Shown: piece by piece, positions 1 to 10,405 of the stretch
Layout: each line of letters starts with the position of its first letter
How positions within the stretch are numbered: position 1 is the stretch's first letter
From: an uncultured Massilia sp.
Lineage (GTDB): Bacteria; Pseudomonadota; Gammaproteobacteria; Burkholderiales; Burkholderiaceae_D
Length of the DNA: 33,163 nucleotides
NCBI GenBank assembly: GCA_913778765.1
Contig: CAJYXO010000223.1
Location: 1 to 33,163 of the forward strand
Reading direction: 5' to 3'
The notes under the pieces: generated by a model
Databases searched by the model: none
What the model saw: the letters and a program-made list of their open reading frames with translations, nothing else
What the model was told of the DNA's origin: nothing
Made by a program: the position numbers and the translations under genes

Positions 1-2
1 TC

Positions 3-1820
3 GCCAACGTGCGCATGATGCTGCACGACCTGTCCGAAGGCGTCATCGTCGCCGCGCACCAGCCGACCGTGCCGTCTTTTCTCCACGCCGAGCAGAAGCA
101 GGAAGTGCAGGAGGGCGCGCACCGCTACAAGATCGAGCTGCCGGACATCCCGCAGCGCGACGTGAATGCCTTGGTGGACGAACTCGGCCTGCTGGGCCGC
201 GTGTCGGTCACGCCGCTGGCCGGCGGCCGCAGCGCCCTGATCATCATGACCCACGAAGGCCTGGACGACATCATTGCGATCTGCTCGTTCGTGCTGAACC
301 CGGAGGACCTGAAGATCTTCGAAGCGCCGCCGCTGACGCCGGAACAGCGCGCCATCGAGGCGCTTGAACGCGCCCGCATCGAGGAAGACCAGGGCTACGG
401 CTTCTTCGATCCGAACGAGCCGCTCGAAGGCGTGCAGGCCGAACAGTCCGACGACGAGCGCGGCTACGGCTTCTTCCAGCCGATCGAACAGATCCGCAAG
501 GAAGCCGGCATCGTCGCCGAGTCGCCGACGCCGGCCGTGGTGGAAAGCCGTCCGGAAGCGATCGAGGTCTCGGAAGTCGCGGCCGAGAAGAAGGCCGCGA
601 AGAAGGCCGGCGACGCCGCCCACGCGCATGCCGAATCGAGCTCGATCCGCGTGTCGATCGAGAAGGTCGACCAGCTGATCAACCTGGTCGGCGAACTGGT
701 GATCACCCAGGCCATGATCGAGCAGCGCAGCGACGGCCTGGATCCGATGATCCACCAGCGCCTGCTGCAATCGGTGTCGCAGCTGACCCGCAATACCCGC
801 GACCTGCAGGAAGCGGTGATGTCGATTCGCATGATGCCGATGGACTTCGTGTTCTCGCGCTTCCCGCGCATGGTGCGCGACCTGGCCAGCAAGCTTGGAA
901 AGAAGGTCGACTTCATCACCAACGGCGCCGCCACGGAACTGGACAAGGGCCTGATCGAACGCATCGTCGATCCGCTGACCCACCTGGTGCGCAACTCGAT
1001 CGACCACGGCATCGAGATGCCGGCCGCCCGCGTGGCCGCCGGCAAATCGGAATCGGGCCGCCTGTTCCTGTCCGCGGCCCACCAGGGCGGCAACATCGTG
1101 ATCGAGGTGGCCGACGACGGCGGCGGCCTGAATCGCGAACGCATCCTGGCCAAGGCCCTCTCGAGCGGCCTGCCGGTTTCGGAGAACATGAGCGATGCCG
1201 AGGTCTGGCAGCTGATCTTCGCGCCGGGCTTCTCGACCGCCGAAACGGTCACCGACGTGTCGGGCCGCGGGGTCGGCATGGACGTCGTCAAGCGCAACAT
1301 CACGGCCATGGGCGGCACCATCGACATCCGTTCGGCCAAGGGCTTCGGCACCACCATCCTGATCTCGCTGCCACTGACGCTGGCGATCCTGGACGGCATG
1401 TCGATCCGCTGCGGCGAAGAGATCTACATCCTGCCGCTCGGCTTCGTGGTCGAGTCGCTGCAGCCGGCAAGCAGCGAGGTCAAGGAGATCGCCGGGCAGG
1501 GCCGCGTGGTCAAGGTGCGCGGCGAATACCTGCCGCTGATCCCGCTGCACCAGATGTTCAACATCGAACCGCGCTTCAAGAATCCGTCGGAAGGCATCCT
1601 GGTGATCCTGGAAACCGAAGGGCGCAAGGCCGCACTGTTCGTCGACGAACTGGTGGGCCAGCAGCAGGTCGTGGTCAAGAACCTCGAATCGAACTACCGC
1701 AAGGTGGCCGGGATCTCCGGCGCCACCATCCTCGGCGATGGCGGCGTGGCGCTGATCCTGGACGTGACGGCGCTGCTGCGCTCGTCGCGTCAGCTGACGG
1801 ACGATACCGTCGTTTTATAA
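3..1820 (+). CDS. cheA: Chemotaxis histidine kinase CheA (5' truncated by window edge)
   Basis: Kinase of the chemoreceptor array; it autophosphorylates and passes phosphate to CheY and CheB. The reading frame is open to the window edge, so the N-terminal Hpt (phosphorylated His) domain lies outside. Visible in order are a P2-like response-regulator docking region, a charged linker, a dimerisation helix pair (VDQLINLVGELVITQ), the ATPase domain with an N box (HLVRNSIDHGIE), G boxes (ADDGGGL and GRGVGMDVV), and a C-terminal CheW-like domain. The linker carries two copies of GYGFF followed by D/Q and P, 23 codons apart (393-407 and 462-476). The gene is 29 bp upstream of cheW and heads the operon portion seen here. 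The identity is firm; only the true start is unknown. Confidence 0.97.
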   Translation, partial: ANVRMMLHDLSEGVIVAAHQPTVPSFLHAEQKQEVQEGAHRYKIELPDIPQRDVNALVDELGLLGRVSVTPLAGGRSALIIMTHEGLDDIIAICSFVLNPEDLKIFEAPPLTPEQRAIEALERARIEEDQGYGFFDPNEPLEGVQAEQSDDERGYGFFQPIEQIRKEAGIVAESPTPAVVESRPEAIEVSEVAAEKKAAKKAGDAAHAHAESSSIRVSIEKVDQLINLVGELVITQAMIEQRSDGLDPMIHQRLLQSVSQLTRNTRDLQEAVMSIRMMPMDFVFSRFPRMVRDLASKLGKKVDFITNGAATELDKGLIERIVDPLTHLVRNSIDHGIEMPAARVAAGKSESGRLFLSAAHQGGNIVIEVADDGGGLNRERILAKALSSGLPVSENMSDAEVWQLIFAPGFSTAETVTDVSGRGVGMDVVKRNITAMGGTIDIRSAKGFGTTILISLPLTLAILDGMSIRCGEEIYILPLGFVVESLQPASSEVKEIAGQGRVVKVRGEYLPLIPLHQMFNIEPRFKNPSEGILVILETEGRKAALFVDELVGQQQVVVKNLESNYRKVAGISGATILGDGGVALILDVTALLRSSRQLTDDTVVL

Positions 1821-1849
1821 ACCTCAAAACTCTGAACCCGGGAACCGAC

Positions 1850-2347
1850 ATGTCCACTCAACCGACCACCAAACCGGCCGACGCCCGCGACGGCAGCGGC
1901 AGCGAATATCTGGCCTTCACCCTCGGCTCCGAGGAGTACGGCATCGACATCCTGAAGGTGCAGGAGATCCGCGGCTACGAAGCCGTGACCCGCATCGCCA
2001 ACGCCCCCGAATTCATCAAGGGCGTGATCAACCTCCGCGGCATCATCATCCCGGTGGTCGACATGCGCATCAAGTTCAATCTCGGCACCCCGACCTACGA
2101 CCAGTTCACCGTCGTGATCATCCTGAACATCGGCGGCCGCATCATGGGCATGGTCGTGGACAGCGTGTCGGACGTCACCACCCTGACGCCGGACCAGATC
2201 AAGCCGGCGCCGGAAATGGGCACCGCCTTCAATTCCGACTACCTGATGGGCCTCGGCACCGTCGACGAGCGCATGCTGATCCTGATCGACATCGACCGCC
2301 TGATGTCGTCGAGCGAGATGGGCCTGATCGACAAGATGGCGGCGTAA
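1850..2347 (+). CDS. cheW: Chemotaxis coupling protein CheW
   Basis: Scaffold protein of 165 residues that couples methyl-accepting receptors to CheA at the inner-membrane array. The whole protein is one CheW domain; typical segments are EYLAFTLGSEEYGIDILKVQ, GVINLRGIIIPVVDMR and a C-terminal ILIDIDRLM. The ATG at 1850 follows a weak GGGAA ribosome site and is the only start near cheA. It sits between cheA and cheR with no receptor gene between, although some related operons carry one there. Cytoplasmic. Nothing unusual in length or composition. Confidence 0.97.
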   Translation: MSTQPTTKPADARDGSGSEYLAFTLGSEEYGIDILKVQEIRGYEAVTRIANAPEFIKGVINLRGIIIPVVDMRIKFNLGTPTYDQFTVVIILNIGGRIMGMVVDSVSDVTTLTPDQIKPAPEMGTAFNSDYLMGLGTVDERMLILIDIDRLMSSSEMGLIDKMAA

Positions 2348-2408
2348 GACCCGGCATCCGCGGCGCGCAGGGACAGCTTCATCTTCACCAAACCCAGGGG
2401 TTCGACAC

Positions 2409-3257
2409 GTGCCGCTTCATACCAAGCAGGAAACGGGCAAGGAATTCGAGTTCACGCGCAACGACTTCGAGCGCGTGCGCGGCCTGATCTATCAGCGCGC
2501 CGGCATCTCGCTGGCCGACAGCAAGCAGGAGATGGTCTACAGCCGCCTCGCGCGCCGCCTGCGCGCGACCGGCATCGATTCCTTCGCGCGCTATCTCGAC
2601 GGGCTGGAAGCCGGCAGGATGCCGGACGAGTGGGAGTCGTTCACGAACGCTCTCACCACCAACCTGACTTCGTTCTTCCGCGAGTCGCACCACTTCCCGC
2701 TGCTGGCCGAGCATGCGCTGAAGGCGCGCCGCCAGCATCCGGGGACGCCGCTGACGATCTGGTGTTCGGCGGCGTCGACCGGCGAGGAGCCGTATTCGAT
2801 CGCGATGACCCTGTGCGAAGCCTTCAACACGCTCACGCCGCCGGTCTCCATCATCGCCACCGACATCGACACCAACGTGCTGGCCACCGCCAGCGCCGGC
2901 GTCTATCCGATCGAACGCATCGACAAGCTGGAAACCGAGCGCAAGCGCCGCTTCTTCCTGAAGGGGAAGGGCGCCCAGGAGGGCCTGGTGCGGGTGCGTC
3001 CGGAACTGCGCAGCCTGATCACCTTCCGCCAGCTCAACCTGCTGGCCGACGGCTGGGACCTGAAGGGACCCTTCGATACGATCTTCTGCCGCAACGTGAT
3101 GATCTACTTCGACAAGGACACCCAGCGCAAGATCCTGAAGCGCTTCGTGCCGCTGATGAAGCCGGACGCCCTGCTGTTTGCCGGGCATTCCGAAAACTTC
3201 CTGTATGTGTCCGACTCGCTGCGCCTGCGCGGCAAGACCGTGTACGAATTGAGTTAA
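2409..3257 (+). CDS. cheR: Chemoreceptor glutamate methyltransferase CheR
   Basis: Transfers methyl groups from S-adenosylmethionine to glutamates of chemoreceptors during adaptation; works against CheB. It has 282 residues, usual for the family. An N-terminal helical CheR domain (about 15-75) is followed by the SAM-binding Rossmann domain with [10 protein letters not shown] near residue 87, [12 protein letters not shown] near 119, an acidic IIATDID loop, and CRNVMIYFD. The start is a GTG at 2409, supported by AGGGG six bases upstream; no better ATG lies nearby. It is 61 bp downstream of cheW and 20 bp upstream of cheD, so almost certainly co-transcribed. Confidence 0.96.
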   Translation: MPLHTKQETGKEFEFTRNDFERVRGLIYQRAGISLADSKQEMVYSRLARRLRATGIDSFARYLDGLEAGRMPDEWESFTNALTTNLTSFFRESHHFPLLAEHALKARRQHPGTPLTIWCSAASTGEEPYSIAMTLCEAFNTLTPPVSIIATDIDTNVLATASAGVYPIERIDKLETERKRRFFLKGKGAQEGLVRVRPELRSLITFRQLNLLADGWDLKGPFDTIFCRNVMIYFDKDTQRKILKRFVPLMKPDALLFAGHSENFLYVSDSLRLRGKTVYELS

Positions 3258-3277
3258 TCAGTCAGCAAAGCAGCGCC

Positions 3278-3877
3278 ATGGATACCAACAGCCAATTCGC
3301 CACCAACGTCTACTACGACCGCACCTTCGACTGCGACGCCGCCAAGATCCTGCCGGGCGAGTACTACTACACGCCCAAGGACATGCTGATCGTGACCGTG
3401 CTGGGTTCCTGCGTCTCGGCCTGCATCCGCGACCGCGTGAAAGGCCTGGGCGGCATGAACCACTTCATGCTGCCGGACGGCGGCGACCCCGGCAACCCGG
3501 TGTCGGCCTCGATGCGCTACGGGACCTATGCGATGGAAGTGCTGATCAACGATTTGCTGAAGGCCGGCGCCAGGCGCGAACACCTGGAAGCCAAGGTGTT
3601 CGGCGGCGGCGCCGTGCTGCGCGGCTTCTCCGCGATGAACGTCGGCGAGCGCAACGCCGCCTTCGTGATGCAGTTCCTGAAGACCGAGCGCATTCCGGTG
3701 CTGGCCGAGGACCTGAACGACATCTACCCGCGCAAGGTCTACTTCTTCCCGCGCACCGGCAAGGTGCTGGTCAAGAAGCTGATGCAAACCCATAACGACA
3801 CGCTGGCGAAGCGCGAGCTCGATTACGCCAGCCGCCTGAAGGTCGCGCCCGTCGGCGGCGACATCGACCTGTTCTGA
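3278..3877 (+). CDS. cheD: Chemoreceptor glutamine deamidase CheD
   Basis: Deamidates glutamines on chemoreceptors to produce methylatable glutamates. The protein has 199 residues and shows the catalytic Cys45 in GSCVSAC and His62 in GGMNHFMLP, then KVFGGGAVL and the C-terminal GKVLVKKL segment typical of the family. The frame is open far upstream into cheR, but the ATG at 3278 directly follows the cheR stop and starts the conserved domain at the right place. CheD is absent from E. coli but common in betaproteobacterial che operons, between cheR and cheB as here. In some bacteria CheD is also bound by CheC; no cheC is visible. Confidence 0.95.
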   Translation: MDTNSQFATNVYYDRTFDCDAAKILPGEYYYTPKDMLIVTVLGSCVSACIRDRVKGLGGMNHFMLPDGGDPGNPVSASMRYGTYAMEVLINDLLKAGARREHLEAKVFGGGAVLRGFSAMNVGERNAAFVMQFLKTERIPVLAEDLNDIYPRKVYFFPRTGKVLVKKLMQTHNDTLAKRELDYASRLKVAPVGGDIDLF

Positions 3878-3891
3878 CGAAAGGGCACAGT

Positions 3892-4968
3892 ATGCACACC
3901 ACGAACAAGATCAAAGTGGCGATCGTCGACGATTCCGCCCTGATCCGCAGCGTGATGACCGAGATCGTCAACTCGCAGCCGGACATGGAAGTCGTCGGCG
4001 TGGCGCCCGACCCGCTGGTCGCGCGCGAACTGATCAAGCGCGTCAACCCGGACGTGCTGACGCTCGACGTCGAGATGCCGAAGATGGACGGCCTCGATTT
4101 CCTCGAAAAGCTGATGCGCCTGCGCCCGATGCCGGTGCTGATGGTGTCCTCGCTGACCGAGCGCGGCTCCGAGATCACCATGCGCGCGCTGGAACTGGGC
4201 GCGGTGGACTTCGTGACCAAGCCGAAGATCTCGATCCAGAGCGGGATGCGCGAATATACGGAACTCATCGCCGACAAGATCCGCGGCGCCGCGCGCGCGC
4301 GCCTGAAACCCCGCACCCTGCACGCGCCGGCGCCAAGCGCCCAGTTGCCGCAGCTGCGCAGCCCGCTGACCTCCTCGGAAAAGCTGATCATCATCGGCGC
4401 CTCCACCGGCGGCACCGAGGCGATCCGCGAATTCCTGATGCAGATGCCGTCGGACTGCCCGGGCATCCTGATCGCCCAGCACATGCCGGAAGGGTTCACG
4501 AGCTCCTTCGCCAAGCGCCTCGACGCGCTGTGCAAGATCAGCGTCTGCGAAGCCCAGGGCAACGAGCGCGTGCTGCCGGGCCATGCCTACATCGCGCCGG
4601 GACACTCGCACCTGCTGTTGAGCCGTTCCGGCGCCAACTACATGACCCGCATCGAACAGACCGAGCCCGTGAACAGGCATCGGCCGTCGGTGGACGTGCT
4701 GTTCCGGTCCGCGGCCCAGGCGGCCGGCAAGAACGCGGTCGGGGTGATCCTGACGGGCATGGGGAAAGACGGCGCACAGGGTATGCTGGAGATGAGGAAC
4801 GCGGGGGCTTACAATTTCGCCCAGGACGAGGCCACCTGCGTCGTGTTCGGCATGCCGCGCGAGGCGATCGCCATCGGCGCCACCCATGAAACGGGGGCCC
4901 TGACGGCGCTGCCGGGCATGGTGCTCGGCCATCTCGCGGCGCAGGGCGGCCGGGCGTTGCGCGTTTGA
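3892..4968 (+). CDS. cheB: Chemotaxis response regulator methylesterase CheB
   Basis: Removes methyl groups from chemoreceptor glutamates; activated when CheA phosphorylates its receiver domain. It has 358 residues. The receiver domain (about 7-125) has the acidic pair in VDDS, phospho-acceptor Asp59 in [12 protein letters not shown] and a conserved Lys in TKP. A proline- and alanine-rich linker leads to the esterase domain, whose catalytic triad is visible as Ser171 (GASTGG), His197 (AQHMPEGFT) and Asp293 ([10 protein letters not shown]). The start follows GAAAGGGCACAGT closely, 14 bp after cheD. A 121-bp gap with a promoter-like element separates it from cheY. Confidence 0.97.
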   Translation: MHTTNKIKVAIVDDSALIRSVMTEIVNSQPDMEVVGVAPDPLVARELIKRVNPDVLTLDVEMPKMDGLDFLEKLMRLRPMPVLMVSSLTERGSEITMRALELGAVDFVTKPKISIQSGMREYTELIADKIRGAARARLKPRTLHAPAPSAQLPQLRSPLTSSEKLIIIGASTGGTEAIREFLMQMPSDCPGILIAQHMPEGFTSSFAKRLDALCKISVCEAQGNERVLPGHAYIAPGHSHLLLSRSGANYMTRIEQTEPVNRHRPSVDVLFRSAAQAAGKNAVGVILTGMGKDGAQGMLEMRNAGAYNFAQDEATCVVFGMPREAIAIGATHETGALTALPGMVLGHLAAQGGRALRV

Positions 4969-5018
4969 TTCGCCGGCATCGCTTTCCCCTCGGTTTTATC
5001 GCCGTAGAGCAACAAAAA

Positions 5019-5027
5019 TGCTATGCT
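5019..5027 (+). promoter_or_regulatory. Candidate extended -10 promoter upstream of cheY
   Basis: The longest gap in the che operon (4969-5089) contains TGCTATGCT, an extended -10 match to TGnTATAAT. No convincing -35 hexamer lies 16-18 bp upstream, which extended -10 promoters can tolerate. The local sequence is AT-richer than the flanking genes. It would give an extra cheY-cheZ transcript with a leader of roughly 55 bases. No clear flagellar sigma-28 motif was seen. Confidence 0.4.
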
Positions 5028-5089
5028 TAGGCCTGCTTTGCAGTGCCGAAGTTTAACCAACATACAGTAGAGTACCAACGGAGTAATTC

Positions 5090-5479
5090 ATGGCTGATCC
5101 AAAGATGCGTTTTTTAGTTGTTGACGATTTCTCGACGATGCGACGCATCGTGCGAAATCTGTTGAAGGAACTGGGTTACGCCAACGTCGACGAAGCGGAA
5201 GACGGCGTCATGGCACTGGCCAAGCTGCGCAGCGAGCAGTTCGACTTCGTGGTGTCGGACTGGAACATGCCGAACATGGACGGCCTGACCATGCTGCAGA
5301 ACATCCGTGCCGATCCCGCCCTGGCCGCCCTGCCGGTGCTGATGGTGACCGCCGAAGCCAAGAAGGAAAACATCATCGCGGCCGCGCAGGCGGGCGCCAA
5401 CGGCTATGTGGTCAAGCCCTTCACCGCCGCCACGCTGGACGAAAAGCTGAACAAGATTTTCGAAAAGATGGGTAAGTAA
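5090..5479 (+). CDS. cheY: Chemotaxis response regulator CheY
   Basis: Single-domain receiver of 129 residues. When phosphorylated by CheA it binds the flagellar motor switch protein FliM and changes rotation. Key residues are at canonical positions: Asp12/Asp13, phospho-acceptor Asp57 ([10 protein letters not shown]), Thr87 (MVTAEA) and Lys109 (VVKPF). The ATG at 5090 follows a good GGAG ribosome site. Its stop is one base before the cheZ start, so the kinase output and its phosphatase are translationally adjacent. Cytoplasmic. Confidence 0.98.
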   Translation: MADPKMRFLVVDDFSTMRRIVRNLLKELGYANVDEAEDGVMALAKLRSEQFDFVVSDWNMPNMDGLTMLQNIRADPALAALPVLMVTAEAKKENIIAAAQAGANGYVVKPFTAATLDEKLNKIFEKMGK

Positions 5480-5480
5480 G

Positions 5481-6113
5481 ATGAGCGAGCACACCGCCGA
5501 CTCGGCCTCGAACGACGAGGTCCTGAGCCGGATCGGGCACATGACCCGCGCGCTGCACGAGAGCCTGCGCGGATTGGGCCTGGACAAGCTGATCGAAAAG
5601 GCCGCTAGCGACATCCCGGATGCGCGCGACCGCCTCGACTACGTGGCGCGCCTGTCGGAAGACGCCGCCAAGCGGGTGCTGGACGCGACCGACGCCGCCG
5701 CCCCGCTGCAGGACCGCATCGACGGTTCGGCCGTGGAACTGACGCAGTCCTGGCAGGCGCTGCTGGACAGCGGCGAAGCCAGCCCGGCCGTGCGCGCCCT
5801 GGCCGAGCGGACCATCGCCAGCCTGGCCGAATCGCGCAGCGCGGTGGGCGCCACCAAGGGCCACCTGATGGACATCATGATGGCCCAGGACTTCCAGGAC
5901 CTGACCGGCCAGGTGATCAAGCGCATCACCGGCATCGCCCAGAACCTGGAAAAGCAGCTGGTCCAGATGCTGGTCGATTTCGCGCCGGCCGAGGTCAAGC
6001 GCGAGTTCGACAACAGCCTGCTGAATGGCCCGCAGATCAACCCCGAAGGCAATACCGAAGTGGTGGCCGACCAGGGCCAGGTCGACGACCTGCTGGACAG
6101 CCTCGGCTTCTGA
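5481..6113 (+). CDS. cheZ: CheY-P phosphatase CheZ
   Basis: Dephosphorylates CheY-P to end the signal. The 210-residue protein is predicted to be mainly helical. It has the family active-site stretch QDFQDLTGQVIKR, placing Asp140 and Gln144 at the positions of the catalytic pair, and a C-terminal DDLLDSLGF tail of the type that docks on CheY. It starts immediately after cheY. CheZ is characteristic of beta- and gammaproteobacterial chemotaxis, which agrees with the taxonomic inference. Confidence 0.96.
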   Translation: MSEHTADSASNDEVLSRIGHMTRALHESLRGLGLDKLIEKAASDIPDARDRLDYVARLSEDAAKRVLDATDAAAPLQDRIDGSAVELTQSWQALLDSGEASPAVRALAERTIASLAESRSAVGATKGHLMDIMMAQDFQDLTGQVIKRITGIAQNLEKQLVQMLVDFAPAEVKREFDNSLLNGPQINPEGNTEVVADQGQVDDLLDSLGF

Positions 6114-6125
6114 TTCACCGTTGTA

Positions 6126-6150
6126 CGATGCGCCAGCGGACGGCGCATCG
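6126..6150 (+). repeat. Perfect 9-bp inverted repeat (hairpin) after cheZ
   Basis: CGATGCGCC at 6126-6134 and GGCGCATCG at 6142-6150 are exact reverse complements with a 7-base loop. The site lies between the cheZ stop and the next gene. There is no U-run, so it is not a classical intrinsic terminator; it could stabilise the upstream mRNA end or attenuate read-through. Confidence 0.6.
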
Positions 6151-6177
6151 CCCCTCAGTTTCACCGGCGTTCATCAA

Positions 6178-7386
6178 ATGCATCAGACCAACTTCATCGT
6201 CCGTGAACCCCTGCTCGATCCCAAGCAGCGTGTGATTGGTTATGAACTCTGCTGGCAGCAGCAGAACGGCAGGGAAGTGGGCGCCGCCGACCTCGAATCG
6301 CTGGTCGGCTTCGTCGCCGGCCACCTGGTGGATGAAGAGGGCGGCTGGCTGCTGCGCGACAAGCTGCTGTTCCTCGACGCCGTGCCGGCCATGCTGTCGA
6401 CGGATGCCCTGCATGCGCTGCCGCCGGAGCGCACCGTGCTGTCGATGGGCGTGCGCGAACTCGCCAACACCGACACCCGCGCCGCCGTGCAGGCCCTGCG
6501 CGCCGGCGGCGTCGGCATCTCGCTGCGCGGCGCCAACCTCGACCTGTTGGGCAAGAACCTTTCCTCCGTCGCTTCCTATGCCGAAGTGCGTTTCAGCGGC
6601 AGCGACGTCGCCACCCAGGCCCGCACCTATGCCGCCGCCAAGGGCGCGCAACTGCGCATGGTCGGCCGGCCGGTCGCCACCTGGGCCGACTTCGACGCCT
6701 GCGCCGCGCTCGGCCTCGACGCCTTCGTCGGCAAGCTGCACCTGACCCCGCGCGAAGGCGGCAACGCCAAGGGCATGAATCCGGCCCAGGCCATCATCCT
6801 GCAGCTGATGCAGATGGTGCAGAACAACGAGGACGTGCCCAAGCTCGAGGCCGTGCTCAGGCGCGATCCGGCGCTGATCTACAAGCTGCTGCGCTTCATT
6901 AACTCGGCCGGCTTCGGCGCCGGCCGCCAGATCGAATCGCTGCGCCAGGCCATCGCCATGCTCGGCTACGCGCCGCTGTACCGCTGGCTGGTGCTGCTGC
7001 TGGCGACCGCCAGTTCGAGCGGCTATTCGCCGGTGCTGATGGAAACCGCCGTCGTGCGCGCGCGCCTGTGCGAACTGCTGGGCCAGAAATTCCTGCCGCG
7101 GCTTGACGCCGAATACCTGTTCGTGGCCGGCATGTTCTCGCTGCTGGACCGCCTGCTGGGCCTGCCGATGAAGGAGGTGCTGGACACCATCCAGCTGCCG
7201 GACGAGGTGGTGCGCGCGCTGCTGACGCGCGGCGGGGTGTATGGTCCCTATCTGGCGCTGGCCGAGGCCTGCGAGCTGAATTCGCAGCTGGTGGCGTCGA
7301 TGGCGGCGTCGCTGGATATCAGTCCCGGCGACGTCAACAAGGCGCATCTGAGCGCGCTGGCGTGGGCGCAGAGCGTGACGACCTGA
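6178..7386 (+). CDS. EAL-HDOD signalling protein with degenerate EAL domain (YuxH-like)
   Basis: A 402-residue two-domain protein. The N-terminal half follows the EAL fold pattern, with an opening IVREPLLDPKQRVIGYEL of the type seen in YuxH-like proteins. The catalytic signatures of c-di-GMP phosphodiesterases are gone: SMGVREL stands where the fold normally supplies a catalytic Glu, and SLRGAN where an Asp-Asp pair is usual. The C-terminal half is an HDOD domain (about 197-385; QLMQMVQNNEDVPKLEAVL, LLRFINSAGF, SLRQAIAMLGY), a protein-interaction module related to HD phosphohydrolases but lacking the HD pair. The start at 6178 precedes the first conserved residues; the frame is open upstream. 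Being 64 bp after cheZ, it is probably read with the chemotaxis genes. Its exact partner is unknown. Confidence 0.88.
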   Translation: MHQTNFIVREPLLDPKQRVIGYELCWQQQNGREVGAADLESLVGFVAGHLVDEEGGWLLRDKLLFLDAVPAMLSTDALHALPPERTVLSMGVRELANTDTRAAVQALRAGGVGISLRGANLDLLGKNLSSVASYAEVRFSGSDVATQARTYAAAKGAQLRMVGRPVATWADFDACAALGLDAFVGKLHLTPREGGNAKGMNPAQAIILQLMQMVQNNEDVPKLEAVLRRDPALIYKLLRFINSAGFGAGRQIESLRQAIAMLGYAPLYRWLVLLLATASSSGYSPVLMETAVVRARLCELLGQKFLPRLDAEYLFVAGMFSLLDRLLGLPMKEVLDTIQLPDEVVRALLTRGGVYGPYLALAEACELNSQLVASMAASLDISPGDVNKAHLSALAWAQSVTT

Positions 7387-7400
7387 GTCAGCCCCAAGAG

Positions 7401-7487
7401 CGTCGTTCTCGCGCAGGCGAGAACCCAAGTTTGGGTGAGCTATCGAGTGCTCGTCCAGTTTGGATCCCCGCCTGCGCGGGGACGACG
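7401..7487. repeat. Dispersed palindromic element of about 85 bp, copy A
   Basis: The element lies between the convergent ends of the EAL-HDOD gene and ycgR. It begins CGTCGTTCTCGCGCAGGCGA and ends CCTGCGCGGGGACGACG, so the two arms are imperfect reverse complements of each other. The centre shares TATCGAG-like sequence with copies B (15153) and C (30709). It may end transcription from both sides, but there is no T-run. Confidence 0.7.
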
Positions 7488-7501
7488 TGTTAGCGCCTAT
7501 C

Positions 7502-8257
7502 TCAGCGCTTCATCTGCACCTTGCTCATGGCCCGGTCCAGCCGCTGCTTCATCTGCATGGTGATGTTCGAGATCCGGCAGCCGACCTGCACCTGCTCGCC
7601 CAGAAGGAAGGTGCGGAAGGGACGCTTCAGGCGCACTTCGAGGTCGGCCATGATCGTCAGCGACGGCCCCAGTTCCAGTTCGACGCCTTCCAGCTTCTTG
7701 CCGACATAGAGTTCGTCGGCCTGCTGGGGCGTGGCGCGCAGGCCGACGCCGCCGCGCGAAAAGTCGTACAGGGCCAGTTCGAAGACCTTGCCCAGGATGG
7801 TGAAGCGGGCGCCAAAGCTGCCGCCGAGCGGGGTCTCCAGGCGCGCCTCGGCGCGGCGGTTCAGCACCTTGCAGGCTTCCGGCAGCGGCAGCTCGACCAC
7901 GCGCTCGCGGTCCGGCACGACGCTCCAGTTGGCGTCCAGTTCGAACTGGATCTTGGCGTTGCCGCCCAGCGAGGCGGCGAACACCGCCTTGCCCTCGGCC
8001 AGGATGCTGTCCTCGGCCAGGTCGAGCAGGAAGGAACGGCGGTCCGGATCGACGGCGTCGATCCGCGCCACCACGAAGTCCTGGCCCATCGGGTAGACGG
8101 TGACGGCTTCACCGGTCTGCGCCAGGGTCGACAGGGTGTCGAAGATCTGGAAGGCGTCGGTCATGTCGTGCGCGGCCGCGTGTGCCGGGATGCGGTCGAC
8201 GGCATCGGCGAGCTTGGGCGGACCCTTGCGCATTTGCGTGGTGGCCATGTCGGTCAC
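7502..8257 (-). CDS. YcgR-type flagellar brake protein (PilZ domain)
   Basis: c-di-GMP effector that slows the flagellar motor when the messenger is bound. The N-terminal YcgR domain is followed by a PilZ domain from about residue 125, with the c-di-GMP-binding motifs RRAEAR (RxxxR) and DFSRGG (D/NxSxxG) both intact. I place the start at the GTG at 8257, giving 251 residues, because GAGGAG sits seven bases upstream; an in-frame ATG three codons later (8248) is the alternative. The frame also opens further upstream to 8323 without a ribosome site. It is convergent with the chemotaxis operon, separated by repeat copy A, and downstream of panC on the same strand. Confidence 0.88.
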   Translation of the reverse strand: MTDMATTQMRKGPPKLADAVDRIPAHAAAHDMTDAFQIFDTLSTLAQTGEAVTVYPMGQDFVVARIDAVDPDRRSFLLDLAEDSILAEGKAVFAASLGGNAKIQFELDANWSVVPDRERVVELPLPEACKVLNRRAEARLETPLGGSFGARFTILGKVFELALYDFSRGGVGLRATPQQADELYVGKKLEGVELELGPSLTIMADLEVRLKRPFRTFLLGEQVQVGCRISNITMQMKQRLDRAMSKVQMKR

Positions 8258-8349
8258 GGTAGTACTCCTCGTTCTTTTTACGTTGTTTGGGTAAAAAGCA
8301 ATGCCCCGCAGTCTAGCAAACAAGGTTGCTAAAATCTACAGGGCAATTT

Positions 8350-8371
8350 CAAAAAAGAAAGTACCTTTCTT
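8350..8371 (-). terminator. Possible intrinsic terminator of panC
   Basis: Read on the minus strand just after the panC stop, AAGAAAG and CTTTCTT form a perfect 7-bp stem with a 3-base loop and run straight into a string of T residues. The stem is AT-rich and so weak, which lowers confidence. Confidence 0.4.
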
Positions 8372-8382
8372 CTAAGCCAGGT

Positions 8383-10117
<1,735 letters not shown>

Positions 10118-10145
10118 CGTCGTCAGTCTCTGCCGTCAGCCGGGC

Positions 10146-10355
10146 TCAGACCTTGGTCTGGTAGGGATAAGCCTGCTGGCGGATGCGCGACTCGTTGACG
10201 CGGCGCTGTTCGTCCAGCGACAGCGGCGCTTTGTCCCACAGCAGCGAGCGACCTTCCACCTGGCGCTCATCCATGCCCGGGGTTTTCTGTTTCAGTTCCT
10301 TGATGAACTTGGTGTGATCGGATTCGTAATTCGAGTGTTTCGTGAACAGGCCCAT
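10146..10355 (-). CDS. DUF3460 family small protein
   Basis: A 69-residue basic soluble protein with no membrane segment. The sequence (MGLFTKHSNYESDHTKFIKE followed by LKQKTPGM and a C-terminal SRIRQQAYPYQTKV) matches my memory of the betaproteobacterial DUF3460 family, whose function is unknown. The ATG at 10355 follows GAAGAG at suitable spacing; the frame opens four codons further up. It lies between scpA and the FabMG-like gene on the same strand with short gaps, which suggests an operon. No catalytic motif is recognisable. Confidence 0.8.
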   Translation of the reverse strand: MGLFTKHSNYESDHTKFIKELKQKTPGMDERQVEGRSLLWDKAPLSLDEQRRVNESRIRQQAYPYQTKV

Positions 10356-10405
10356 GGTGCTCTTCAAAAAAGGGTCAAACGTGAAATTCTACGTGCCGCA
10401 GCGAA

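Noticed and set aside
4969..5089. Sigma-28 flagellar promoter before cheY
   Set aside because: No TAAA with a correctly spaced GCCGATAA-like box was found; only an extended -10 is supported.
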